From positions 11,346,001-11,410,000 of the forward strand of contig NC_088679.1 of NCBI RefSeq assembly GCF_950023065.1: a stretch of 64,000 nucleotides of DNA, read 5' to 3'. Made by a program: the position numbers and the translations under genes. The notes under the pieces were generated by a model. That model made no database searches. It saw only the letters and a program-made list of their open reading frames with translations, and was not told where the DNA came from. Positions 49,071 through 61,800 of this stretch are shown piece by piece (position 1 is the stretch's first letter; every line of letters begins with the position of its first letter). The DNA comes from Planococcus citri (taxonomy: Eukaryota; Arthropoda; Insecta; Hemiptera; Pseudococcidae).

Positions 49071-52000
49071 TATACATATGAAATTACAATTAAGTAGCAC
49101 TAACACTACTGAAATTATAGTTATAAAATTAAATTAATGGAAGAAATAACAAAATCGATCAAAATTATGCGAAAATAGATTTAAAATTTTTGTTAAAATG
49201 CCACAAAAAAATAAAAAACGAATAAAACTTTATAAAAATGAATTTAAAAATTCGCTGGGGGCTACAAAAAGGTCAAGTTATGACTGTTATTGAGTCACGA
49301 GATCATGTGTACACAATATGCGGTATTCTGGCAAAAAAAAAAAAAAAAAAAAAAACTGAAAGAATCTAGGAAAATTCAAAAAAATAAGCTTAAAATTTTG
49401 AAAAAAAATTGAAAATTGTAAAAATTTGATCAAATGTGATTCAAATCGAATAAAAGGTTGCAAAAATTACACGAAAACTGATAAAAAAAAAACCGTAAAA
49501 TTGGTAACAAAAAAGATACTTAGTGAAAATTTCCAAAAAAAATGAATAAAACAGTAAAATTGAACAAAAGTTGACAAAAACCATCAAAAATCGTTCCAGT
49601 CCATTTAAATGTAATTCAAAAAAATTCATAAACCACGTTATGAGTAGTGATTCTCCATTTAGTCAACGTTGTTTTACAATAAAATGCCTCAAATAAACAT
49701 GAACCATCATCATCCATTTGAAAAACCACATCATACTCAAGTCTATTTTATTTATAATTTTCCATCTTACGGCTGAAATTTTTTTTCAAAAATCAAGTAC
49801 ATATCCAAAATAAACACACGTCTATCATTTGAAAAATCACCTTGAGATTGATGATTTTCTACCTAGTTAAGGGTGTTCTTCAAAAACGCGTTCGAAAGAA
49901 CCGCCTTATGAGTTACGATTCTCAACCTAACGTTGGGTAAGTAGTATTTTCTTTTTTTGGGGGGGGGGGGTAATTTTACAACAATTTTTTCATCATTGAG
50001 TGACTTTTTGCAGTACCATTTTTGTTGATTTTGAGTTTTTTGTAAAAATTTAGCTCAACTAACTACTTCATTTCACCAGTCTTATGCCAATTTTACACTT
50101 GTTTCGATACTTACGTAATTTGCTTCGTGGAAAATTACATTTTATTCTGATACTTAATTTTTCGTCACTTTTCGTAAGTAATTTATTATTATTATAGGAA
50201 TTTTTATAGCACCTATGTTGCTCTTTAGGAATATTTTATCAACTTTTAACTATTTTTAGCACTGTTGGTAACATTTAAATCACTTTTTAGGCATTTTCAC
50301 AAAATATTGTTCAATTTTACTGATACACATTTCATGGAAAATTCTTCAAAAATACAGAAGTTCCGGCTGATTGCACTACCAATAAAAGAATATGATACCT
50401 ATGCCACTTTTCACATTAAAAAAAAAATGGCCTTTACGAATATCTATCAATTTTCTAGGGGGGGGGGGGGAAGTCTCAAGTTGAAAATTCACCTCATGAT
50501 TTTTTTAAAAGAGTTTTCAGTTAAAAAATTTACTAAAAATCAAAAAAAAAACTGAAGCAGGCCTCTAAAAATTTTTTTACTATAATCTGATGGTAAAAAA
50601 TTAGATTTACTTATCGATAAAAACTTCGCAGAATGAATCAGTCGATCACTAATTATCTTAATTACTCCGGGTAAATTTTCTAAATTTAATTCACTCGCAT
50701 AAAACCCACGTGAAAAAAATATTTAAACGAGCAAAATGCCAAGAATTTCAACCACCGATGGTTCTTCGAATTCGCACCATTTAAAAATATTCGCCCTTTT
50801 AATAAACGCCAGTAACTTGAAAATGTCACAATTCGAATGATAATGAAATACGAAGTTCTTTAGTTCTTTACGGTGGCGGCGGCGGCGGCGACGATAATAA
50901 GATATTGCGTCCTTCTTTTACGTAGAACATTTTGCATTAGGTTTTATATTTCGTGGGGGTGCATTAATTATAAGGTACCACTTAACCCATACGAAAATCT
51001 CGTAGTTAAATATTTCCGAGTGAATTTCAAACCTCGAAAAAGAGGGTAAAAAGATTGGCAAATCTGGCCGAATTAGACGACTGACTTGATCTTATGAAAA
51101 ATGTTCGTTAAAATCATAGACTTTAACTTGGCTCGGTTCATCATCAACGCGAAGTTACTCGACTAGGTAATTCTAATTAAAAATACGACGAAAATATGGG
51201 GTTTGCTTCAGGCGAAGAAGAAACATTGTCATTTATAGACAGAATTTAACGACGATAATTTTCAAATTGGTGAAAAATTCACTTCATTGGGAGCAGAAAA
51301 AATTCACGATGTGGTTTGAATATCATATCTAAAAGTTGAAAACAATCGTACGAGAAAATTTTAATTTTAATTTAACAATTTCGCTTCGTCACACAACGAT
51401 AATAAAAATAAATAAAAGAGGAAGAAGAGAACATGGAAAAAGTCGAGTTTTGGAGAAGAAGCTGAAAAAAAAATGTATCGAAGAAACTGAATACTTCTTG
51501 AAAATTCGGCGAACTGAAAACCGCTTTTTCTTTTATATTCATCCCTTGTAGACGAAACACTTTCTCTACCACGTAGAAAGATTAATTAAAGGGGACGTGT
51601 AACGAATAATTATACCGAAAGAATGGATAACTGTTATATATTAGAAGCCTTTTGTATTGAGAAAGGCGACATTTTCCAACATTTTTACCAACAGTTTTTC
51701 CTTCGTGCCAACGTTTACAGCCGAGGAGAGGGGCAGCATGGGGTTTTCTTTTGCAAAGAACCGTGTTCCCGCTAACGCCACCCAATCTGCATAAAAACCC
51801 TCTTTTGAAAAACTCTGAAAACAACTTTTAAAACAATTCCCGGACCACCGTCGACCCGTCGCGCCGCACCTCCTCATACTTCGTCCTTTCTGATTTGAAC
51901 GCCCATTAAAGAATATTCCCCTCAAATACGCGTCTATAACTTATCTTTTTCCATCGAAATAACCTCGTAAGTATTTTCTTTTTAGGCTTTTTCTTCTTCT

Positions 52001-53073
52001 TCCTTCACAATGCTGAGAGACTTGTGAGAGATACTCGTACACAGCAATTGAAACAGCCCAGCTGTACGGTTATCAGAGCCCAGTTTCGAGGTACCTGCTC
52101 CTGATTATTTTTTTATCGTATATCACAAAAGCTAGGTTCACAGGTATATGTTGAAGTGTAATCCATCATTGAACTAGGTTACCTGTCCTTTTTTTTGAAA
52201 AAGTGTAAACGATGTAAAAATGCTTAAATAACGTTTTTCATTCTATTTATAAAATATCAGTACTTATTATAAACTCTCGTCATCTTCAATTCGGTTCAGT
52301 TCCGCGTCGATGTTTCTTATCTTTTTGAAGAAAAGTTCGCCAATAATGGGACCAACACGGGGTAAAATTTAATAGAAAAGTTACCCGAGCTATGGATATT
52401 TTACGAGTACGCTGACTCTCTCGAAAGGAAATAACCATCGTCGTCGCTATTTATATCTACGTATTTCTAGTCAACTTTTTCTTTGCCTGGATTACTTTAT
52501 AAAGAGTTGTAATTACGTTCATAATTGTTTACAATAAAACGGCGACTTTTGGGTACGTGTACCTATACCTTTAGAACGACTTCTCTCTCTCACTCAAATT
52601 ACGTTCGACTAAGTCTGGGTGAATTACCGTTTTCCATCATAAACACATAATTGTAACAAGTTTTTAATGATTTTCTTCTTGTCTTCGCTATACTTATAGC
52701 ATAGTTTTGGTATGTTTCATCGGATCTAACTTTTTTATTGTGTCATTTTTGTCTGTCACGTGGGGGGGGGGGAGTACTTAGAGTTGCATGTGCCAAGATG
52801 TGTATTTTTATTAGATTTTTATTACGTTAATCGATCGAATTGGGAGGGGGTGTGTGTGTGTGTGTCTGGTCTGGTATGCTCGACGAGTTTGATTTCGATT
52901 TGCCAAATTTTCAAAGGACATTGATGTTTAAGATAATCTCTGAGATGGGCTCCAAAATTACTTAGAACTTTTAAATAGAACACTGAGCGAAAGGATATTA
53001 GCAAGATAAATAGAAGGTACACAAATCCTCTCCAAGCTTACGAGGGAATCTTTTGAACAGACACTTTTTGATT
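49070..53073. other. Gene-free stretch with G tracts, an A22-class run and a CpG-containing island
   Basis: A-run near 49335-49356; G12 at 49959-49970; G13 at 50458-50470; GGC repeat at about 50873-50890; G11 at 52762-52772; a short GT repeat near 52848-52865. From 50700 to 52600 the DNA is less repetitive. No exon supported. Confidence 0.4.
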
Positions 53074-54343
53074 TTAACCCTTAAAGACCCCTGCTAATTC
53101 TGAGATGTTGTGTAAAAATGCTTCCAATTTCCTGATTTAGATCATCACAAGCATCACTTTAACCCAAAGTTCACCCCCCCCGGCCCCCAGCCACTTAAAG
53201 CCGTCTCGTAAAAGAGGTACTGATTTTATCAATTATCCTCAAAAACCGAGGAAGCAAAAACCCCAATGAGGTCAATCATGGAACTTAATGATAAAGTATC
53301 ATTAGATGTACTGAATAAGTGAAAGCATAATCCCAAAGAACACCCCACCCCTTTTTGGGGAGCAAATTTTGAAAAAAGTTGGGATAAAATACAGGCACCC
53401 ATGCTCCATTTTTGGATGAACATATTGATGGTAGAGCTTTCACAAAATGAAATCATGAAAGGTGTGTGCAGGGTGGACCAGAGCGATTTTTTGAAAATTT
53501 AATACGCTTGTCTTGATAAAAACCCGAAAAAACAGAGCATGCATACGCAGAGTACATAATATGGAAATTTTATCAAGTAGGCTTGAAATGACAGGAAAAA
53601 AAGTTGAAAAGAACACAAATGCTCTTAAACAGCCCGATGCTCAGAAAATCTACAATCAACCCAGCAAATCTGTTTATCAATCCGTAGATATTCTTTCTCG
53701 ATATTTGTCATCTACTGCTGTGAAAAGCTTTACACAGTCAAATTGCAGCAGTCTTTGGCATTTCATAACAGTCAAGCATTCATGAAGAGGTCACAACCTC
53801 TCCTCGATAATGGATGGTGAAGTTCTGCACCGTCCTCTGAATCTAGTAGTCATCAACTAGACCCATTCTCATGATTGGAAACAACAACTTCTGCTCATGC
53901 AATTTTCATGGTGTAGAACTTCACCATCTATTATCGAGGAGAGGTGTGACCTCTTCATGAATGCTTGACTGTTATGAAATGCCAAAGAGTAAAGACTGCT
54001 GCAATTTGACTGTGTAAAGCTTTTCATAGCAGTAGATAATATCCCAACTTTTTTCAAAATTTTCTCCGCAAAAAAGGGTGGGGTGTTCTTTGGGATTATG
54101 CTTTCACTCATTCAGTACCTCTAATGATACTTTATCATTAAGTTCCATGATTGACCTCATTGGGGTTTTTGCTTCCTCGGTTTTTGAGGATAATTGAAAA
54201 AATCGGTACCTCTTTTACGAGACGGCTTTAAGGGGCTGGGGGGTGAACTGTGGGTTAAAGTGATGCTTGTGATGATCTAATTCAGGAAATTGAAAGCATC
54301 TTTACACAACATCTCAGGATTAGCAGGGGTTTTTAAGGGTTAA
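53074..54343. mobile_element. Foldback element flanked by TTAA with CCCTTAAAG ends (piggyBac-like, non-autonomous)
   Basis: TTAA at 53074-53077 and 54340-54343 borders CCCTTAAAGACCCCTGCTAA.. and its complement ..TTAGCAGGGGTTTTTAAGGG. Arms: 53078-53375 plus 53702-53838 on the left; 53915-54339 on the right. The left arm has about 326 bp (53376-53701) that the right arm lacks. Ends beginning CCC next to TTAA fit piggyBac. No transposase. A coding-like frame lies in the left arm (see separate entry). Confidence 0.82.
53513..53785 (+). pseudogene. Coding-like frame in the foldback arm, possible captured gene fragment
   Basis: The 90-codon frame has ordinary amino-acid composition, unlike almost every other frame nearby: NALKQPDAQKIYNQPSKSVY, then SVDILSRYLSSTAVKSFTQS. 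The inverted arm carries the same text (STAMKSFTQSNCSSL) and then stays open longer because it has 7 extra bases (minus strand, 53869-54111). I do not recognise the family. It may be a fragment of a host gene taken up by the element or a remnant of the element's own gene; it could also be chance. Confidence 0.35.
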
Positions 54344-57300
54344 CAAGACCAAGCCAGATCGAAAGAGCATGTTCTAAAACGCCAAGTAACCAAAATTTCA
54401 GGAACTTTAGTTCATTTTGTATCTTCGATAAGTTCAAAAAATTCAAAAGTGCAGTTTCGGAGTCGATTTTCAAACTTTTTGATGAATTATCTAGTTGTCT
54501 TTATGCAATTTTTTGCAAAATTACATTTCATTTTGATAATTTAATACTTAGATGAGTTTTTTTTGTAACTTGAAGTTATTTTTTTCGATATTTCGCTTGA
54601 ATTTTGGAACATTTCATCAACTTTTAACCATTTTTGATTATTTTTATTCCTTTTTAACGAATGCGTCAAATTAAGTCGTTCTCTTGTTAGAACTCTTGAG
54701 ATAGGTAGTTGAAAAACAAAAAATGAGCCATGGGGAAGGCGATTCTGAAATTACTCAAAATCCTGTTCCTAAACGTTTTGAAAATTTACCCCACCCCTTA
54801 TTAGCATTTTCATCAATTCATATCAACCAATAGGTAATATGGAAAATCAATTTTCTGAAAAAAAATCAAGAATTGATTGCGAGAAAGATGTTAGCCTGAT
54901 AGGTCAACATGTATTTACTGGACGAGTGAAATGACCTACTTTACCTACCGATTCGGAATTTTTCCAACGCCCATTTTCTAAAAATGAAAGGAGGGGAGAA
55001 AAATAATGCAATAATTAAAAAGTTGACTGAAAGAAATGATAGGTATTGAATAAAAAATGTTTGTGTGAGCAGAATGATCAAAATTTTCTTCTCCTACACT
55101 ATTTTTGCGCCAATTTTTCAACAATGGAAAGGGGGAAGAAAAATCATGAAGAAATTGAAAAATGGCGGAGTAAAGTTGATATGGAATAATTGCATGACGA
55201 GTGATTATTTGAATGAAGTAGGGATTCAAAATTTTCTTACCCACCCAGTTAACGTTATCATTTTTCCCAAAATTTTCCTCTCACCCCCCCCCTCCCATAT
55301 TGTAGAAAAATTGGATTCTTTGTCACTCACTCCTTTGCGAGGAGAGGGGAGCTGGGGGAATTTTAATCACGCAGTTTTAATTGCCCAATCAAGTAGGTAG
55401 GAGGAAGGTACATAATACATTTATACCTTGTATTCAATATCATCATCATCCTTTCTAGTCAATTTATGAATTTTTTTTCAAAAAGTCGATTTATTATTAT
55501 GTAGTTGATGAGGGTGAAAGTGAGGAATGGGAAATTTTCGAAACGTAATTTTGTTCAGGTATTGAATACCTACTTTAAGAATCCTCTTCCTCATCGTACA
55601 TTTTCTCATTTTCAAATCCTCCATTTTTTCATAAGTACCTTACCTATTTTTAATCTGTATCATGAATCCTGATACTGACTCGAGTGCTTCAATTTTTGCA
55701 AAAGAAAATCATAAGTAGGTCAGAGACCTGAGATTGAGAACTTCTAAATCACTTTTTCAAAATGCAGCACTTGTATGCACCACTTCAATAACGTTATTTC
55801 GAATACTTAAACCCCTTTTCATATCGAAATCTTTGGATATATAAAACCCCTATTTTGCGAATTTTTCGGACATCCTGTGAATACGACTGGAAAAATTTCG
55901 AGTTGGACGCCGTTTTTGGCAAGATTTTAAACCCTTATGTACACATTCTTAAATAGCTACATAAGTAAGTACGTAGTAATCTCGTATATCGAAATTATTT
56001 GAGCTCGATTTTTCATGTTCAATTCAATTATTGTTTGCTCAACCTTTACGCTGCACTTATTCTTCGTGCAAAGTAATGGCAACATGGCAACAGGCGTAAA
56101 ACTCCATTCGCAGAGTTGATAGATAAGAAGGTTGGAAAAATCTAGGAATTGGGACGTTATCGTATCGTATGAATTTTATCTCCTTTTTTGCCGAATGACG
56201 AGAATTATTTCTGCTTGATTTTTCAAGCCAGTTTTACAATATTTTACACTCATTTCTTATGCGGTTTTCATTTCGAAATCGTCGGAAGTGTGCATATGAA
56301 TATTCGGGCAATCGATAGGGTGTTCGATTTTTTGAATTTTTTCGTTTTTTTACGTGTGTCGGTTTCGGTTTCGGTTTCGGTTTCGCAAGTTAAATACTCA
56401 GTTTCAAGTTCGGATTTTTCAATTTCCACCCAGGTATTGATTCATTTGTTTTATTGATATAGTTGATTAAGAAATAGCCTAAGAGCATTTAAAGTATACC
56501 TACCTAGACCTACCTACCTAGATTGTGTAATTTTCATCTGCAAAGTGCAAATTCATCAATACGATCGCATCATTATGAAAATTGCTGAAAACCGAGCTCA
56601 TCAACGACCCATGTGTTTCATTTTATATTTTATAATTCTTCACCCTCACCCCACACCCCTCGTATGTTTCAAAATTGATCGTTAACGAGTTGAAAGATAA
56701 AACAACACGAAACGAACTATCCCCCTCTCCACTTCAAGACCCTCAGTACCAAAAAAAAGCCTACTCCGATGAAAAATCCTACCTCGTCCAATACTTTACC
56801 AACCCCTGAACAAAACAAAAGCCACTTGTAAGTGTAGTTGTATACTAAAACATTATATTTTATATTTCGGGCGAATATTAATGAAACGGCCAGTTTTTTG
56901 GAAGGGAAAATGCAATATCCAAGTCGACGCTAAAAAAGAAAAACAAAAGAAGACGTAATGACGCCTCCAGTTCTTTTATTATTATCATCTTCTAGTTTAT
57001 GTTTTATTTTATTCTACGCTATAGCGGAGATATTAAATTTCTACAGTTTTTCCGACATTTTCTACTCTGTAAATTATACAAACGTCTTGAAAAAAATTAT
57101 GCTAAAAAATTCCTTTTGTCTTGGAAATTATACGCGATGAAATTAAAAATTTTACCTAATTATATCAAAGTTCTTGCGTAAGCTTTTGTGGCTGTGGGTA
57201 TCGTACTTAATTATCTTGGTTTGTTCGTTCAAAGCTCAAGGCTTAGATCGCCGATCAAAACACAGCTGGGTAGGTATAAACGTTGTGTTATTGTTCAAGG

Positions 57301-58600
57301 CAGTTCATTTGTTCGATTTTTTTATCAATGATTATCGATTTTTGTAATCGACAAACTTGTGTGTGTTTTTTTTTTTTTTTTTTTTAATCAGATTCGATCA
57401 TTTCTTCTCATTTATTCGCCCTAAAGAAGATTGAAGTAGTAATTTGATCTCAATTGATCGAGCTTGATTTTTTTAAATCAATATTTACCTACTCATCGAA
57501 GTGGATTTTCCAACGAATAAGATCCCAAGGACGAAATTCAGCCTCTTACTATAATTCAATAGGGTACCATATAAAACGTAAAACGTAAAGAAAAAATATA
57601 TTGCCAAGAAAACAATTACAAAAGATGCCGGAGGAGATACAGAATATTAAAGTTTTAAAAAATGTAAATGAACTCGGGAATATTTTAACGACGAAAAGAA
57701 AAAGATAAAGAACGAAGACGTGGAAGAGAAAAGAGGAACGAAAAAGGAAAAAAAAGAAACGCCAGCAAGACGAAAAAGAAAAAAGAGTTAAATAAAAGGA
57801 AATAGACAGATGGTTAATAATAGTGAGCGTACTATTAGCGAAACAGAAGGATAAAAAGGAATAAAAAAGATTATTATTACAGTAACGTTAAGCAGAGTTC
57901 TTTTGCCTTTTCTTTAATCTAAAAATTCAGGGATTCCTAAAATCCAATTCGCGAATAATTTTTCAACTGGGTTTTCATGAAATACATTGGAATCGATATT
58001 TTTAGGACCGTTTTTTTTTTTTTTTTTTTTTTCTTTCGAATTGTTTCCTAATATGATCGAATGATGGACCTATTTTACCTACTGTTATTTTATCTCAACT
58101 AGGTACACGTCAAATTCCATTTTTAACGTATAATCACTGAACTTTTCCAGATTTTTTATTCAAAAAGTGAAGAAAAATTCTTGAGGATGACCTCTAAATT
58201 CATTTCATTTCTTTTTTCTTGAAAAAAAGCAAATTCTATGGGTGGAAATCTTTTGAAGAAAATTTTGTTTTAAATTCTGTTTTTTTTTTTTTTTTTACAA
58301 CTCAAATAAATTGGTTGAAAATTTTTGCAACAGAAAAATGAACGTCAAGATAATTTTAATTAGGTAATTATGGGTTTTTTCAATCATTAGTTTTTGTTTC
58401 TGATAAAATTATTGACTATGTCAACGAGTTTTTTCCAATTGTGTAGAATAGCTTTTAATTTGAAAGTAATTTTAATTGTCTGCCTCAAGTCCTGAAAAAA
58501 GGATATTAACACAGAGTCGCATTGGTGCTTATTAAAATACATGAAATACAATTTTTGCGTAGGTAATAATTTCAAATTGACTGTTTTTATTTTTAAAATT
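54344..58600. other. Gene-free AT-rich stretch
   Basis: A foldback-family fragment (CAGATCGAAAGAGCATGTTC) near 54355-54480, a diverged tandem duplication at about 54990-55240, a long T-run near 57368-57387 and another near 58012-58031, and purine-rich sequence at 57640-57870. The 60-codon frame at 56999-57181 is basic, with KKFLLSWKLYAMKLK, but unsupported. Confidence 0.4.
56359..56386. repeat. Short (GGTTTC)n microsatellite
   Basis: Four to five perfect copies of TCGGTT/GGTTTC. Confidence 0.9.
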
Positions 58601-59019
58601 AAAGGCAAAAATCTGCTCTACTTAGATGCATGTTAACTCAAAGAGATTGGGGGGGGGGAGGATAGGCTACAATTTTCGAAAGTGAAGTCAAAATAAGGGA
58701 AAATCATTTACCCATGTTTATTTTTTTACCTTAGAAACTTAATCATCTCATAAAAGCCCATTAGAAGAAAGATGGAGGGAGGGGGATAATTTCCCCCCAG
58801 ATTTTTCGAACTTGTGATGCCTAACTTGCCCAATAATTTGAAGTTTGAGCAAGAATACAATAAGCAATTTTGAAAAACTTGAGATGCAATGTACAAGTAG
58901 CAGTTATACCCCTTCCAATAGCTATCCCCAAGATCACACAATTCATCTCCAAGAGTCATTTTTCGTGGATACCTAGTTTTGAAATCACCGATAAAATGTT
59001 CGAAATTGAGTTTGAGATT

Positions 59020-61420
59020 CAAGTTCCCAATTTTGGGAGCATATTACCCCCCCCCCCCCCATCAACGAAATTTGAGAAACGAGAAACTATTGCTGAAAAA
59101 AATCATCCTTATCATTGAAAATAAGCAGATGAAGTAATAAACAAAAATTTAACCCCATTTTTTTCCTTCACCCCCAAGTTCCTTGTGATTCAATATTTCT
59201 GAATTATTGTTTTGTTTTTTTCAACTAAAAATATTCTCGAATTGGATGAATTTCCACGTTTTTCGAAAATTTTGGGCCACATTAACCCTCTCAAATGAGT
59301 CATTTTGAGATCAATATGATTCTCCGAGGTTTAGTTTACAATTTCAATGTTTTAAGAAATTGCTTAAAAATACTGATATTTCAAATTTTGGGATAATTTC
59401 ACTCCTGTTCACCTCATCCAAGGCTCGTCGAGCATGCTTCAATGTCGTCAGATTATTTTTTTATCAATTTTTAAAGCAATATATATTCTCGAATCTCGAA
59501 TTTGGAAAATTTTTCTAGTCTACGATTTACTTTTTGTATGACGTGGTTAATTTTGTTTAAAAAAATGAATAAATATTGGCTGATGATGCTCCAAATTTTT
59601 GGAAGTATTTCAACCCCATTTCCTCTCATTTACCGAGAGTTCCTCGAATCCAATATCTCTAGAATATTTATATGTATCAATTTTCTGATTTAAATGTACA
59701 TCTACATATGTATTCTCAAATAAGGTCAATATAATTCTCAAAATTTCACTATTTTTACAAATTTTGGTGCACGTTAGGTCTCCTAAAGGAATCCCTATGA
59801 GACGAATATTATTCTTTGAGGTTTTATTTTCATCTAAAATACTCGTAATTACTGGTAGGCTATTCAAAATTTTGGTAGGATTCAAAACCTCCCTCCCCTT
59901 CACTTACTTCAGATCACTCATTTCCCAATATATTATGTAAAATGTCTTCAGATTGTTCAAATTTATTTTTTCCCCATCAAAAAACTCTTGAATTGGATGC
60001 ATTTGTATTGCTTTTGAAAATTTTGGGACGTATTAATTTTTTTTAAATTGACCTCAATATGGGATCAACATTTTTTTCGTGTGTTTATTTTCTAGTTTTA
60101 AGAAAAGCACTGAAATACTGAAATTCACATTTCCCCTCACTCACCTCAGATTCCTCGTGCTTCAGTGTCTTCAGATTACCCAGATTAATTTTTTGAGCCA
60201 AAAATATTCTTAGATTGGATGAATTATTACTTCTTCTAAAAATTTTGGAGCACATGAACCCTCTCAAATAAGCTCTTACGAGACCAATATTACTTTCTGA
60301 GGTTCAATTTCCATATTGTGTTGTTTGCTTTTAGGAAATTGACTCAATTACCTACTCGTAGGATAAGTACTATAATATTCTAAATTTCGAGACATTTACC
60401 CCCCCCCCTTCACTCCCTCGCCACATATCTCACGTGTTTCCAGATTATTCATGCGAATTTTTTAACCAGAAAATTCTTGAATTTTGTAATTAATTTCTTG
60501 TTTTTGAAAATTTTGGGGTACCTAAATACTTCTAAATAGGCTTCTACGAGGTCAAAATAATTTTTCATGAATTCCCTGGGTTTAAAAAAAATAATAAAAT
60601 ACTGATGTGCCAAATTTTGGGAGCATTGAAATTTAATACCCCCTTCCCCTCATTCTGGCTAAATGTCTCCAAATTACTCACTTTCTGATCAATTTTCTGA
60701 GCCGTTGAATTGTATGGATTTTCATTGACTGAAATACTGGTACTGATTCTAAATTTTGAGGATATTTAAACCCCCTACGCTTATCCTCATTTACCTCACG
60801 TCCTTCATGCGTCAATATAGCCCTTCAAATAATTTATTCGAAGATTTTAGAAAAGGGTCCTTATGCGAGATCAAAATTATTCTTCACCCTATTGTCTGCT
60901 TTTGGAAAATTTTTTGAAACACTATAGGTAATTCCAAATTTTGGGGCTACTTGAAACCCTATCCCTTGCTTGCCCCAGGTCTCTCATGCCTCAATTCTCC
61001 CAAATTATTCGTATCAGGATCAATTTTTTTTACAGCCGAAAGTATTTTTTGAACTGGGTGATTTTTTTTTCTTTGAAAATTGGGGGGATATTAACCCATA
61101 GGTCCCCCTCCTCCTCTTCAATGGGCCTCTGTGAGAAAAAAAATATTCAGTGAAATTTTTTAGGTATGCATGTTTTGGTTTTGAGAAATTGCCTGAAAAA
61201 TAAATTTTCAATAATTTGAAGGAATTCAACTTGGTAAGTACCTCCTCCATTTTCAGCTTGCTCCAAAGTACCTCAATCTTCAAATTCAATTGGAGGATTG
61301 GAAGCGAAATCGCTTTTCTAATACTTCAGGTGAAAGGACAAGGGAAAGGGAACCCTGTGGCGTTGATTTTTTTCAAGGTATCAGGTGTCACAAAACAAAG
61401 CAATCCACGATAATTTTCCA
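59020..61420. repeat. Diverged tandem array, about 250-bp period, roughly 9-10 units
   Basis: Each unit has, in order: a C-rich tract (ACCCC..CTTCAC), CTCA(C/T)..TCAGATT or CCAAATTATTC, AATTTTTTGAGCC, AAAATATTCTTGAATTGGAT, TTTTGAAAATTTTGGG, and CTCTCAAAT..GAGATCAAAAT. The CAGATTATT-type landmark falls near 59200, 59450, 59950, 60170, 60430, 60670, 61000 and 61270. C tracts reach C14 at 59047-59060 and C10 at 60399-60408. Units are old. Confidence 0.6.
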
Positions 61421-61679
61421 AGTTTAAGGTCAAGGACATCGCACCATTCATTGCAGGAAGTTTTGGACCGAGCCCCTCTAATTTTCAAGACTTTCTTTCA
61501 CAACTTTCGAGTCTAATCTCCCTCCTATCAACTTCTTAGGGGGAAAAAATAGGATTATTTTTGGAAATCGCTCTTCACTCGGTTAGATATACTCTTTGTC
61601 TTTACTATGTGAAAAAGCCAACGAACAAACAATTGAATTAGGTACCTAGTATTATAGTTTCAAGTGCATGAAAAGTGTA

Positions 61680-61800
61680 CGAGAGAGAGAGAGCGAGACG
61701 ATGACTTGTTCCATGAATGAAGGAATATTTGACGCGAGACGTAGCATTACACGATGGCGAGGCGGCGCCCGAAAAGTACTGCTATAAAAGCTCGCGTAGT
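61680..61800 (+). promoter_or_regulatory. Candidate TATA-box promoter
   Basis: TATAAAAG at 61783-61790 sits in a GC-richer setting (GGCGAGGCGGCGCCC just upstream) and is followed by a pyrimidine-rich stretch. A GA repeat lies at 61680-61697. No initiator of the TCAGT type occurs at the expected 30-base distance, so the call is weak. Confidence 0.35.
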
